In this document: positions 16,206 to 25,700 of the stretch, one piece after another
Numbering within the stretch: the stretch's first letter is position 1
Layout: each line of letters opens with the position of its first letter
Made by a program: the position numbers and the translations under genes
DNA from: Nonomuraea sp. PA05
GTDB taxonomy: Bacteria > Actinomycetota > Actinomycetes > Streptosporangiales > Streptosporangiaceae
Length of the DNA: 64,000 nt
Direction: 5' to 3'
Assembly: GCF_008086045.1 (NCBI RefSeq)
Contig: NZ_VSEY01000004.1
Span: forward strand, 310,001 to 374,000
The notes under the pieces: model-generated
Seen by the model: the letters and a program-made list of their open reading frames with translations, nothing else
What the model was told of the DNA's origin: nothing
Database searches by the model: none

Positions 16206-19200
16206 ATGAGACGATCCGGCCGGCACACGTCAGTGGCCGCCGTGGTGGCCGTGATACTGACGGTTCTGTTACCGGCTCAAGCGACGGCGGTGCCGGTGCG
16301 GGGTGACGCGGGATCGTCTCCGCCGTCGCTGCCGGAGCAGAAGGCGGTGCCCGTCAAGGCGGTGCCCGTCACGGCCGTGGGGCAAGGCAGGGCGAACAAG
16401 AGGGACGACGCGGCGGCGCACCGATGGAAGCCGTCCGAGGTCGCCTGGCCGAAGGCCGGGTCCGCCAGGGTGGCTCTGCGTGCGGAGGGCGCAGAGGAAC
16501 TGCGGGCCGGCGACCTGCCGGTGCGCGTCGCCCCGGCCGGCGGTGCGGCTCGCAACCTCGGCGCCGGCGCGGGAGCGACATTCGACGTGTCCGTCGCGGA
16601 CCGGGCGAAGGCACGCCAGGCGGGTGCCGAAGGGGCCCTGATCTCCCTCAGACGGACCGACAGCGCCCAAGCCGGACAGTCGTTGGACGTGACGGTGGAC
16701 TACTCCGCCTACCGCAACGCCTTCGGCGGCGACTTCGCGAGCCGGCTGCGACTGGTGGAGCTGCCGGAGTGCGCCTGGAGCACGCCCACAGCCAGGCACT
16801 GCGGCACCGGCAAAGCCCTGGCGACCCGCAACGACACGAAGGCCGGAACGCTGACGGCGGAGGTGACACCGCCGGCGGCGGCGAGTGGCGCCGCCGGGCG
16901 CGCGCCGGCCCGCGCGACCGTTCTGGCCGTGACCGCCGAGGCGGGGGGCTCGTCGGGCACCTACAAGGCGACCACCCTGCAGCCCTCGGGCAGCTGGAGC
17001 TCCGGCGGTTCCACCGGCGCCTTCACCTGGCAGCATCCCATCTCCGTGCCCGCGGTTCCGGGCGGGCTGCAGCCGGGGATCTCGCTCAGCTACTCCTCGC
17101 AGGCGGTGGACGGTCGCACGGCGGCGTCCAACAACCAGCCGAGCTGGATCGGGGACGGCTGGGACTGGCAGCCGGGCTACATCGAACGACGCTACAAGGC
17201 GTGCGACGACGACAAGGACAAGGCCGGGGCGACCAACACCACCAGGGTGGGGGACCTGTGCTGGTACACCGACAACGCCGTTCTGTCGCTGAACGGCAAG
17301 TCCGCCGAACTGGTCTACGAGTCCGGCAAGGGCTGGCATGTCGAGGAGGACTCCGGGGCGAAGGTGGAGAAGCTCACCGGCGCCTCCAACGGTGACCAGG
17401 GCACGAGCGGCGTGGACGGCGAGGGTGAGCACTGGAAGGTCACCACGACCGACGGCACGCAGTACTTCTTCGGCCGCAACCGGCTGCCCGGCTGGTCGGA
17501 CCACGGCACCGCGGCCGACGATCCCGTGACCAACTCCACCTGGACCGTGCCGGTGTTCGGCAACCAGCCAGGGGAGCCGTGCCATGCGGCCTCCTTCGCG
17601 TCCGCCTGGTGCCGGCAGGCGTGGCGCTGGCAACTGGACTACGCGGTGGACCCCCGCGGCAACGCGATCGCGTACTACTGGAACCAGGAGACCAACCACT
17701 ACGGCCGCAACTTCAACGAGAACACCGGATCGTCGACCAACACGTCCTACGTGCGCGGTGGCTACCTCGACCACATCGACTACGGGCTGCGTTCCGACGC
17801 GGTCTACACCGGCAAGGCCATGGGCCAGGTCCACTTCAAGGTCAGCGAGCGCTGTCTGACCGGGTGCTCGACCTTCGACGAGGCACATGCCGCGAACTGG
17901 CCCGACACCCCGCAGGATCGCGCGTGCGCGTCCGGGACCGAGTGCAAGGACAAGTACTCGCCCAGCTTCTGGAGCCGTATGCGTCTGACGGGGATCACCA
18001 CGAAGGTGCTGACCGCAGGCGCCTACAAGGACGTGGACTCCTGGACCCTGGCCCAGGACTTCCCGGCCTCGGGCGACGGAATATCGACCCCCATGTGGCT
18101 GCGCTCGATCACCCGGACCGGAAAGGCGGGCGGCACGGCGGCCACGCCGCCGGTAACCTTCTCCGGCGAGCAGATGGCCAACCGGGTGGACAAGACGGGG
18201 GACGGGCTGGCACCGTTCGTCCGGCTGCGCCTGAACGAGATCATCACCGAGACCGGCGGCGGCATCGGCATCACCTACAGCCCCCCGGGCTGCACCGCGG
18301 CTTCACTGCCGCCCACCGACGCCAGCAACGGCACGCGCTGCTACCCGGTCAAATGGGCGTTCGAGGGATCGACCGCGTCCACGGACTGGTTCAACTCCTA
18401 CGTCGCCACCGAGGTCGTCGAGAGCGACAACCTCGCGGACACCCCCGACACCTCGACGAAGTACACCTACGTCGCGGACGCCCGATGGGCCAAGAGCACC
18501 GACGCGTTCACCAAGCCCGCCGACCGCACCTACTCCGTCGCCCGCGGCTACGGCCGGGTGCAGACGCGGAAGGGCGCCGGGGCTGATCCGGCCACGCTCA
18601 CCGAGACCCGCTACTTCCGCGGGACGGACGGCGCCGCCGTCCCGGACTCCTCCGGAGCGTCGGTGACGGACCGGGAGCAGTTCGCCGGGATGACACGGGA
18701 GCAGGCCACGTACAACGGAGACACGGGGGCTCTCGTGTCGGCCACGTCCTTCACGCCGTGGCGCTCGGCCGCGACCGCCACCAAGGTGCGCAAGACCTCC
18801 TGGGACGACGATCTGCCGGACCTGGTGGCCTACCGGACCGGCACCCAGAAGGAGCAGACGCGCACCACGGTGACGGGCGGGGAGCGCAAGACCTCCCTAA
18901 CCCGCACCTTCGACGGCCACGGCATGGTGACCACCGTCTCCGAGACCGGTGACGAGGCCAGGAGCGGCGACGAGAAGTGCACCACCACCACGTACAACCG
19001 CAACGACACCGCATGGATCCTCACCACGGTGGCCCGCGTGGAGACGGTGGCGGTGACCTGTGGCTCCGCGGTCAGCCGACCGGCCGACGTGATCGGCGAC
19101 ACGCGTTCCTACCACGACGGCGCCACCAGCCTGACCACCGCACCGTCCAAGGGACTCGTCACCAGGACGGAGCAGATCAACGGTGCCGGCAACGGATACG

Positions 19201-22200
19201 ACACCGTCAGCACGACCGCCCCGGGTGACTACGACGTCTACGGCCGCGCGCTGAAGGTCACCGATGTCTACGGCAAGCCGACCACCACCGCCTACAAGCC
19301 GGCGACCGGCGAGGTCGCGAGCGAAGTCCAGGTGACCAACGCCCTGGGACACCGGACGACGAACGTGCTGGATCCGCTGCGCGACCAGCCGATCAGCGTC
19401 ACCGACGCCAACGGCCGGACCACCACGAGCTCGTACGACCCCTTGGGCCGGGTGGTGAAGATGTGGACTCCGGCGCACACGGCAGCCGCCTACCCGGACC
19501 GGCCGAGCTACACCTTCGGCTATGAGGTGCGCCGGGACGCGCCGCTGGTCGTCACGACCAAGGTGTTGAACCACGAGAACGTGTACCGGCCGTTGTACGT
19601 CTTCTACGACGGTCTGCTGCGGCAGGTGGAGACCCAGGCTCCGTCTCCGGACGGCTCCGGACGCCTGGTCAACCGCACCCTGTACGACTCCCGAGGGCTG
19701 GCCTGGCACAACTCCGGCAGTTTCTACGCCACGGGTGCGGCCGAGGGTGTCATGGTGACCGGTCAGGAGCTCAACTACCCGGCTGCCACCCAGTCCGTGT
19801 ACGACCGCGCGGGGCGGGTCACCGCCGTGATCTCCAAGAAGTTCGGGGACGAGACCAAGCGGACGACCACCACCTACGCCGGGGACTCCACCACGGTCAT
19901 CCCTCCCTCCGGAGGCACTGCTCTCAGGACCGTCGTCGACGCGCTCGGACGGAAGGCGAGGATCGACGAATACACCGACGCCGGGCGCACCACTTCCCAG
20001 TCCACCTCCTACGAGTACAACCGGCGCGGCAGCCTGGCGAAGGTCAAGGACGCGTCCGGTGCGACGTGGACCTACGAGTACGACGTGCGCGGACGCCAAG
20101 TGCGTTCCGTGGATCCGGACAAGGGCGCCACGGTCAGCGTCTATGACGCCGGAGATCGGGCCACCGACGTCACCGACGCCCGCCAGATCACCCTGCACAC
20201 CGACTACGACGCTCTGGGCCGCAAGACCGCGCTGAAGCGGGGCACGACGCTGCTCGCGAAGTGGGAGTACGACACCGCGACCGGCGGCCTCGGCCAGTTG
20301 GGGACGGCCACCCGGTTCGACGGTCCGGACGCCTACAGCTCCAAGGTCACCGCGTATTCGACGCTGTACAAGCCGACGGCCCACGAGGTGACGATTCCGG
20401 CCACGACGGCGAACGGTGGCCTGGCCGGGACGTACAAGTGGACCACCGCGTACTACCGGACCGGCGAGGTGAAGTGGACCAAGCATCCCGGCATCGGCGG
20501 TCTGCCGGCCGGGGAACAGGTCGAGACCGCCTACAACCCGGCAGGCCTGCCCGTCACCCTGTACGCCGGCGCCTCGGCCACCGACGCGCTGGTCAGCAGC
20601 ACGACCTACGACCACTACGGACGCGACATCCGCAAGCAGCAGGGGGATTTCGACAGCCCGCTGGTCACCACCAACACCTATGACGAGCACACCGGCCTGC
20701 TGAACCAGGCCATCACCGACCGCGACGCCGCGCCGCAACGGGTGATCGACACCGGGTACGGCCACGATCCGGCGGGCAACATCACGAAGCTCGTCACCGG
20801 GACGGGGCAGGACGCCACCCGGCAGGTGGACACCCAGTGCTTCACGACTGACGCGCTGCGCCGCATCACCCGGGCATGGACCGCCACCGACGACTGCGCC
20901 ACCGCACCCAGCAGCGCGAACGTCGGCGGCCCCGACGCCTACTGGACGTCCTACACCTACGACGCGGTTGGCAACCGCGGGACGGAGACCCAGCACGCCA
21001 CCGGGACCGCGACCGGTGACACCACCCGCACCTACGCCGCACCGCCCACCGGCACGCATGCGCTTCCCTCGGTCACGACCACCGGACCGTCCGGAACCAC
21101 GACCGAGAGCTACGGGTACGACAGGGCCGGCAACACCACGAATCGGAGTCGCTCGGGCAACGCCCAGAGCCTGACCTGGGACGCGGAGGGCCACCTGGCG
21201 ACCACGACCGAGGGCGCCAGGACCACCTCCTACCTCTACGGCGCCGACGGGCAACGGCTGATGCGCCGGGACAGCACCGGCACCACGCTCTACCTGCCGG
21301 ACGGCACCGAGGCCAAGCTGACGAACGGCACGGTGACCGGCACGCGTTACTACTCCTTCGCGGGCCGGACGGTCGCGATGCGCACCGCAGGGAAGATCAC
21401 CTTCCTGCTCGCCGACCACCACGGCACGACCACCACCCAGGTCGACGCCGCCACCCAGGCGGCCGTCCACCGTCGCAGCCACATCTTCGGCGCCGTCCGC
21501 GGGACCCCACCCGCCTCCTGGACGGGTGAGAGGGGTTTCGTCGGTGGTACCGACGACGCCGATACCGGCCTCGTTCACCTTGGCGCACGCGAGTACGACC
21601 CCACCACCGCTCGCTTCATCAGCGTCGACCCCCTGTTCGAGATCGACAAACTGCAGACCTACAGCGGGTACAGCTACGGCGCCAACAACCCACTGGCGTT
21701 CTCCGACCCCAGTGGCAAGGGGCTGGCCTGCGGAGGCAGGTACGAGAGCTGCGGCAGCGGGGTGCAGACACACGCCGACGGCAGCGAGTCCTACAGGGAC
21801 GGCTCCGGCGTCAGTCATGCGACGGGCGGTAACACGCGTTACGTGTGTGAGGGGACGTCGTATTGTTACGGAAACCAGAATGAGGGTGCTGCGGAAGTTC
21901 CGACGTATTACGACGCGGACGCCAAGGAGATCCAACGCCTGCGGGCGATGGATCCCGCGAGCTGGATCCGTCTCAGCTATCACGTCGAGACGGATATCGA
22001 TGATCTGGACTATTCCTTCGAGTCCCTGGTCGTGCTCGGCGGGCGAGTGGAACAGAGCCAAGTCGACGCAGATAAATCCGATACCCTCGTGGCCTCTCGA
22101 AGCACGATCGAAACGGCTACCAAGAGTCACGGACGCACGATAAACGGCGAGATCACGGCTAAATGGGAGAAGCTCGCAAAACTCGCCGGTCTCGACGTCA

Positions 22201-22475
22201 GCGTTGGCGGGGAAGGGCGTTGGGATTGGAGTTCGTCGGAAACGACAACGAAGGCCACGGAGCGACGCTTCACGGTGAATGCGACCAAGGAGAATCTCGG
22301 AAAAATACCCGTCCTGGTGCCCGCCGTCCGGAGAGAGACCCGGACACATATCATCCGCTTCACCGGCAACGAGGTTCGCCACGAGGTGGTCAAGGAGACA
22401 ATTCTCGCCTGGGACGTGCTGTATATTCCGGAAATTCCGGCGTCGTCGAAGACCATTCCATGTGAATGCCGTTAG
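16206..22475 (+). CDS. secreted RHS/YD-repeat polymorphic toxin-like protein
   Basis: A 2089-residue protein with a signal peptide (residues 1-27, ending QATA). An SpvB-like N-terminal part follows (about 250-700; SWIGDGWDWQPGYIERRYK). A long run of YD repeats from about 1000 (SYDPLGRVVKMW, YEYDVRGRQVRSVDPD) ends in the RHS core boundary (FVGGTDD, LGAREYDPTTARFISVDPL, NNPLAFSDPSG at about 1825-1836). The final 254 residues are a variable tip that resembles no toxin I can name with certainty. RHS shells encapsulate a C-terminal toxin that is released by self-cleavage near this boundary. No obvious immunity gene follows: the next gene is a large secreted repeat protein. The tip uses more A/T-ending codons than the shell (for example around 22070-22150), a sign of tip replacement. 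ATG 16206 begins the signal peptide. Confidence 0.85.
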   Translation: MRRSGRHTSVAAVVAVILTVLLPAQATAVPVRGDAGSSPPSLPEQKAVPVKAVPVTAVGQGRANKRDDAAAHRWKPSEVAWPKAGSARVALRAEGAEELRAGDLPVRVAPAGGAARNLGAGAGATFDVSVADRAKARQAGAEGALISLRRTDSAQAGQSLDVTVDYSAYRNAFGGDFASRLRLVELPECAWSTPTARHCGTGKALATRNDTKAGTLTAEVTPPAAASGAAGRAPARATVLAVTAEAGGSSGTYKATTLQPSGSWSSGGSTGAFTWQHPISVPAVPGGLQPGISLSYSSQAVDGRTAASNNQPSWIGDGWDWQPGYIERRYKACDDDKDKAGATNTTRVGDLCWYTDNAVLSLNGKSAELVYESGKGWHVEEDSGAKVEKLTGASNGDQGTSGVDGEGEHWKVTTTDGTQYFFGRNRLPGWSDHGTAADDPVTNSTWTVPVFGNQPGEPCHAASFASAWCRQAWRWQLDYAVDPRGNAIAYYWNQETNHYGRNFNENTGSSTNTSYVRGGYLDHIDYGLRSDAVYTGKAMGQVHFKVSERCLTGCSTFDEAHAANWPDTPQDRACASGTECKDKYSPSFWSRMRLTGITTKVLTAGAYKDVDSWTLAQDFPASGDGISTPMWLRSITRTGKAGGTAATPPVTFSGEQMANRVDKTGDGLAPFVRLRLNEIITETGGGIGITYSPPGCTAASLPPTDASNGTRCYPVKWAFEGSTASTDWFNSYVATEVVESDNLADTPDTSTKYTYVADARWAKSTDAFTKPADRTYSVARGYGRVQTRKGAGADPATLTETRYFRGTDGAAVPDSSGASVTDREQFAGMTREQATYNGDTGALVSATSFTPWRSAATATKVRKTSWDDDLPDLVAYRTGTQKEQTRTTVTGGERKTSLTRTFDGHGMVTTVSETGDEARSGDEKCTTTTYNRNDTAWILTTVARVETVAVTCGSAVSRPADVIGDTRSYHDGATSLTTAPSKGLVTRTEQINGAGNGYDTVSTTAPGDYDVYGRALKVTDVYGKPTTTAYKPATGEVASEVQVTNALGHRTTNVLDPLRDQPISVTDANGRTTTSSYDPLGRVVKMWTPAHTAAAYPDRPSYTFGYEVRRDAPLVVTTKVLNHENVYRPLYVFYDGLLRQVETQAPSPDGSGRLVNRTLYDSRGLAWHNSGSFYATGAAEGVMVTGQELNYPAATQSVYDRAGRVTAVISKKFGDETKRTTTTYAGDSTTVIPPSGGTALRTVVDALGRKARIDEYTDAGRTTSQSTSYEYNRRGSLAKVKDASGATWTYEYDVRGRQVRSVDPDKGATVSVYDAGDRATDVTDARQITLHTDYDALGRKTALKRGTTLLAKWEYDTATGGLGQLGTATRFDGPDAYSSKVTAYSTLYKPTAHEVTIPATTANGGLAGTYKWTTAYYRTGEVKWTKHPGIGGLPAGEQVETAYNPAGLPVTLYAGASATDALVSSTTYDHYGRDIRKQQGDFDSPLVTTNTYDEHTGLLNQAITDRDAAPQRVIDTGYGHDPAGNITKLVTGTGQDATRQVDTQCFTTDALRRITRAWTATDDCATAPSSANVGGPDAYWTSYTYDAVGNRGTETQHATGTATGDTTRTYAAPPTGTHALPSVTTTGPSGTTTESYGYDRAGNTTNRSRSGNAQSLTWDAEGHLATTTEGARTTSYLYGADGQRLMRRDSTGTTLYLPDGTEAKLTNGTVTGTRYYSFAGRTVAMRTAGKITFLLADHHGTTTTQVDAATQAAVHRRSHIFGAVRGTPPASWTGERGFVGGTDDADTGLVHLGAREYDPTTARFISVDPLFEIDKLQTYSGYSYGANNPLAFSDPSGKGLACGGRYESCGSGVQTHADGSESYRDGSGVSHATGGNTRYVCEGTSYCYGNQNEGAAEVPTYYDADAKEIQRLRAMDPASWIRLSYHVETDIDDLDYSFESLVVLGGRVEQSQVDADKSDTLVASRSTIETATKSHGRTINGEITAKWEKLAKLAGLDVSVGGEGRWDWSSSETTTKATERRFTVNATKENLGKIPVLVPAVRRETRTHIIRFTGNEVRHEVVKETILAWDVLYIPEIPASSKTIPCECR

Positions 22476-22493
22476 CTCTCCTCATGTCATGAG

Positions 22494-22519
22494 CGGTCCG
22501 CCACCCGGCCGGCGGACCG
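22494..22519 (+). terminator. perfect hairpin after the RHS gene
   Basis: CGGTCCGCC (22494-22502), an 8-nt loop and GGCGGACCG (22511-22519) form a 9-bp perfect GC-rich stem 18 bp after the RHS stop. There is no T-run, as is common for actinomycete terminators. It suggests that the downstream FG-GAP gene has its own promoter in 22520-22709. Confidence 0.6.
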
Positions 22520-22709
22520 CTTGATGATCAGCCGAATTCAGCAGTCTACTTTTACGGCCGTCCTTGACGACCCGCCGGGCCTGCCCGAGGTGCGATCGGG
22601 GCGGCGATCTCCAATGTCGAAATTCGAAGCCTTCCCCTGTCGGGTCCATTTCCGGTGCTACGCGGTATTTTCAGGATCCACTTCTGAATCACGGACATGA
22701 GGAAAAGGA

Positions 22710-25700
22710 ATGTATCCAGAGTTAAGCAGATCTCCCAGGCGATACGGCCTGATACCCCGTTGGGCAACGGTTCTTCTCTCGGCGAGCCTGGTCCTCGCGG
22801 GCGCCACCGTGCCGGCGCCCGCTGCCGAGAAAGCCGCCGCCGCGACCGATCCCGTGGACGACGGGTCACTCTCGGAGGAGGACGCCGCGCTGCGGCAGGC
22901 TCAGGCCACCGGCCAGCAGGTGGAGGTCGTCGCCGCCCGCACCGAGGTGTCCGACGTGTGGGCCAATCCGGACGGATCCTTCTCCACCAAGCGTTACGGC
23001 GCCCCGGTGCGCGTCATGCGCGACGGGGCCTGGGTGGCCGCCGACCCCACGTTACGGGTGGCGGCCGACGGCACCGTGGTGCCCAAGGCCGCCGCGGTGG
23101 ACGTCACCTTCTCGGGCGGCGGCACGGGCCCGCTGCTGTCCGGCGTCAAGGACGGCCGCACGCTCTCGCTGACCTGGCCGGCCGCGCTACCGGTTCCGAC
23201 GCTCAACGGCAACGTGGCCACCTACAATGACGTGCTGCCCGGCGTGGACCTGCAGCTCAAGGCCGAGGTCGAAGGCTTCTCCCAGCTGATCGTCGTCAAG
23301 AGCGCCGAGGCCGCGGCGAACCCCGCTCTTGCCACGTTGAAGTACCAGATGCACACTGTGGGCCTGGACGTCTCCGTGGACGACGACACGAAGACGGTGC
23401 AGGCCACCGACCCGGCGGGGCAGAACGTGTTCACCAGCCCGTCGCCGCTGATGTGGGACTCCTCCACCACGACGCCGGTCTCGGCCGCCGCCCGGTCGCT
23501 GGCATCAGCCGGGGACGCCGCGCCGGGAGACGTGTTCGAGCCTATTCCGGGCTCCCGCGACGCCGAGATGGCGACCGAGGTCAGCGGGGACACCCTGCAG
23601 ATCACTCCTGACCAGGAGCTCCTCACCGGCGCCGACACCGCCTACCCGGTGTACATCGACCCGTCCTGGGCGTGGGGCGAGCGCGACCACTGGACGCGGG
23701 TCTACAAGAAGTACCCGGGCAACTCGTACTGGGACTCCAACGAGGTCGCCCGGGTGGGCTACGAGAACGAGACCAACGGACTGTCCCGGTCGTTCTTCCA
23801 GTTCGACATCGGCGAGATCAAGGGCGCGAAGGTCAAGTCCTCCACCTTCCGGATCAGGAATTCGTGGTCCTGGTCGTGCCAGGACCGTCCCGTGGAGGTC
23901 TGGCACACCGGCGCCATCAGCAAGTCCACCACCTGGAACAACCAGCCCGCCAAGCACACGAGACTGGCCACCGTCAACGACGCCAAGGGCTGGCGCGGCA
24001 GCGACGACTGTCCGGCCGGAAACCTCGAGTTCGACGTCACCGGCAAGGTCGGCGAGGCGGCCGGCAAGAAGTGGAACTCGATCACCCTCGGCATGTACGC
24101 CTCCGACGAGGGTGACACCTTCGGGTGGAAGAAGTTCGATCCGAAGACCGCGGTGCTGGAGACCAAGTACAACAACCCGCCCAAGATCCCCTACAGCCTG
24201 GGCACCAACCCGAAGACCGACTGTGCCACCGGCGGCACCGTCGGCAACACCACCGTGAGCGTGCACGCCACCCTGGACGACCAGGACGCCGGCAACCTGA
24301 CCGCCGAGTTCGAGGTCTACGACTCCAAGGGCGCCAAGGTGTTCGGGTCGTCGCTGTCCACCCTCAAGCGCCGCGCGGTCACCCTCGTGCTGCCCGCCAC
24401 CTCCACCCCCACCGGCTCCTACACCTGGAAGGTGCGCGCCAAGGACCACGACAGCGCCTACTCGGCCTGGTCCAAGACCTGCAAGTTCAGCATCGACCGG
24501 ACCCGGCCCAGCAAGCCCCCGTTGATCAGTTCCACCGTCTTCCCGGACGGCGCCGCCGGCTGGCCCGCGAACACCGGCAAGGCGCGCACGCCGGGGCTCT
24601 TCGCGCTGTCGCCCAACGGCGTCACCGACGCGGTGTCCTACCACTGGTGGACCGACTTCGCGCCCGAGGTCAAGGAGGCCGACGTCGCCAAGGGCGCCGG
24701 CGCCTCGATCACCGTCGTGCCTCCCGGCTACGGTCCGCACCTGCTGTACGCGTTCAGCGTGGACGCGGCAGGCAACCGGTCGGACACCTCGTCCTACCTG
24801 TTCTACGCCGTGCGCTCCACCGAGCGTGACGCTCCCGGGGACCTCAACGGCGACGGGAACAAGGACATCTGGGCCACCGACTCCAACGGCACCCTGCTGA
24901 CCTACGCGGGCCAGGGCGATGGCAAGTTCTCCGCCGCGAGCAACGGCGGCCAGTCGTTCGACACCGCCCAGATCACCTACCGGGCCGACTGGGGCCAGGA
25001 CGGCTACACCGACCTGATCTCGCTGGAGGAGGACGCCGGCATCGGCCAGAAGCGCCTGTGGTCCTACCCCAACAACGGCACCGGCATCGCCACCACCGGC
25101 TACCAGGAAGGCCGTCAGGAACTGCACCTGGACTGCCCCTTCCCCACCGAGCCCAGCGACGAGGACCCCGCGGGATGCGCGTCGGGCTACAACCACTGGC
25201 ACGACGCCTCACAGGTCCTCGCCCCGGGTGACATCAACGGGGACACCTTCCCCGATCTGCTGGTCAAGCAGGGCGACAAGCTGTGGGCCTACCACGGCCA
25301 CTACAACAAGCGACTGGACTCCTTCGGGCCGCCCGCCCTGGTCGGCGGCACCGACTGGGACAAGTTCACCGTCATCGCCCCCGGCGACACCAACGGCGAC
25401 GGCGTTCCCGACCTGTGGCTGCGGGACAACGCCAGCGGTGACGTCTGGCGCTCCAACGGCGCCAAGGACCCCGGCGGCAAGCTCAACCTCGCCACCTGGG
25501 GCACCGCCGCGCGGGCCAAGCTGCGGGGCGGCCTCAGCCTGGCGGCCGTCCCGGACCTCGGCTCCGTCGGTGACCTCAACGGTGACAAGCTCGCCGACCT
25601 ATGGATCCGCAAGAGCGACAACAGCATGTACCTCATCCCCGGGAAGAGCGACGGCACCCTGGGCGACGGTGTCCAGATCGACGGAGGCAACGCCGGCATC

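Noticed and set aside
15884..16306. A 140-codon frame before the RHS gene
   Set aside because: It overlaps the RHS signal peptide in another frame and is Arg/Pro-rich with no ribosome site.
18897..22382. A 1161-codon open frame antisense to the RHS gene
   Set aside because: It mirrors the G/C-biased codons of the RHS gene, has no conserved domain or signal, and is low-complexity in Gly, Arg and Val.
23505..25202. A 565-codon open frame antisense to the FG-GAP protein
   Set aside because: It is Gly/Val/Arg-rich shadow sequence without recognisable motifs, while the opposite strand carries ordered repeats.
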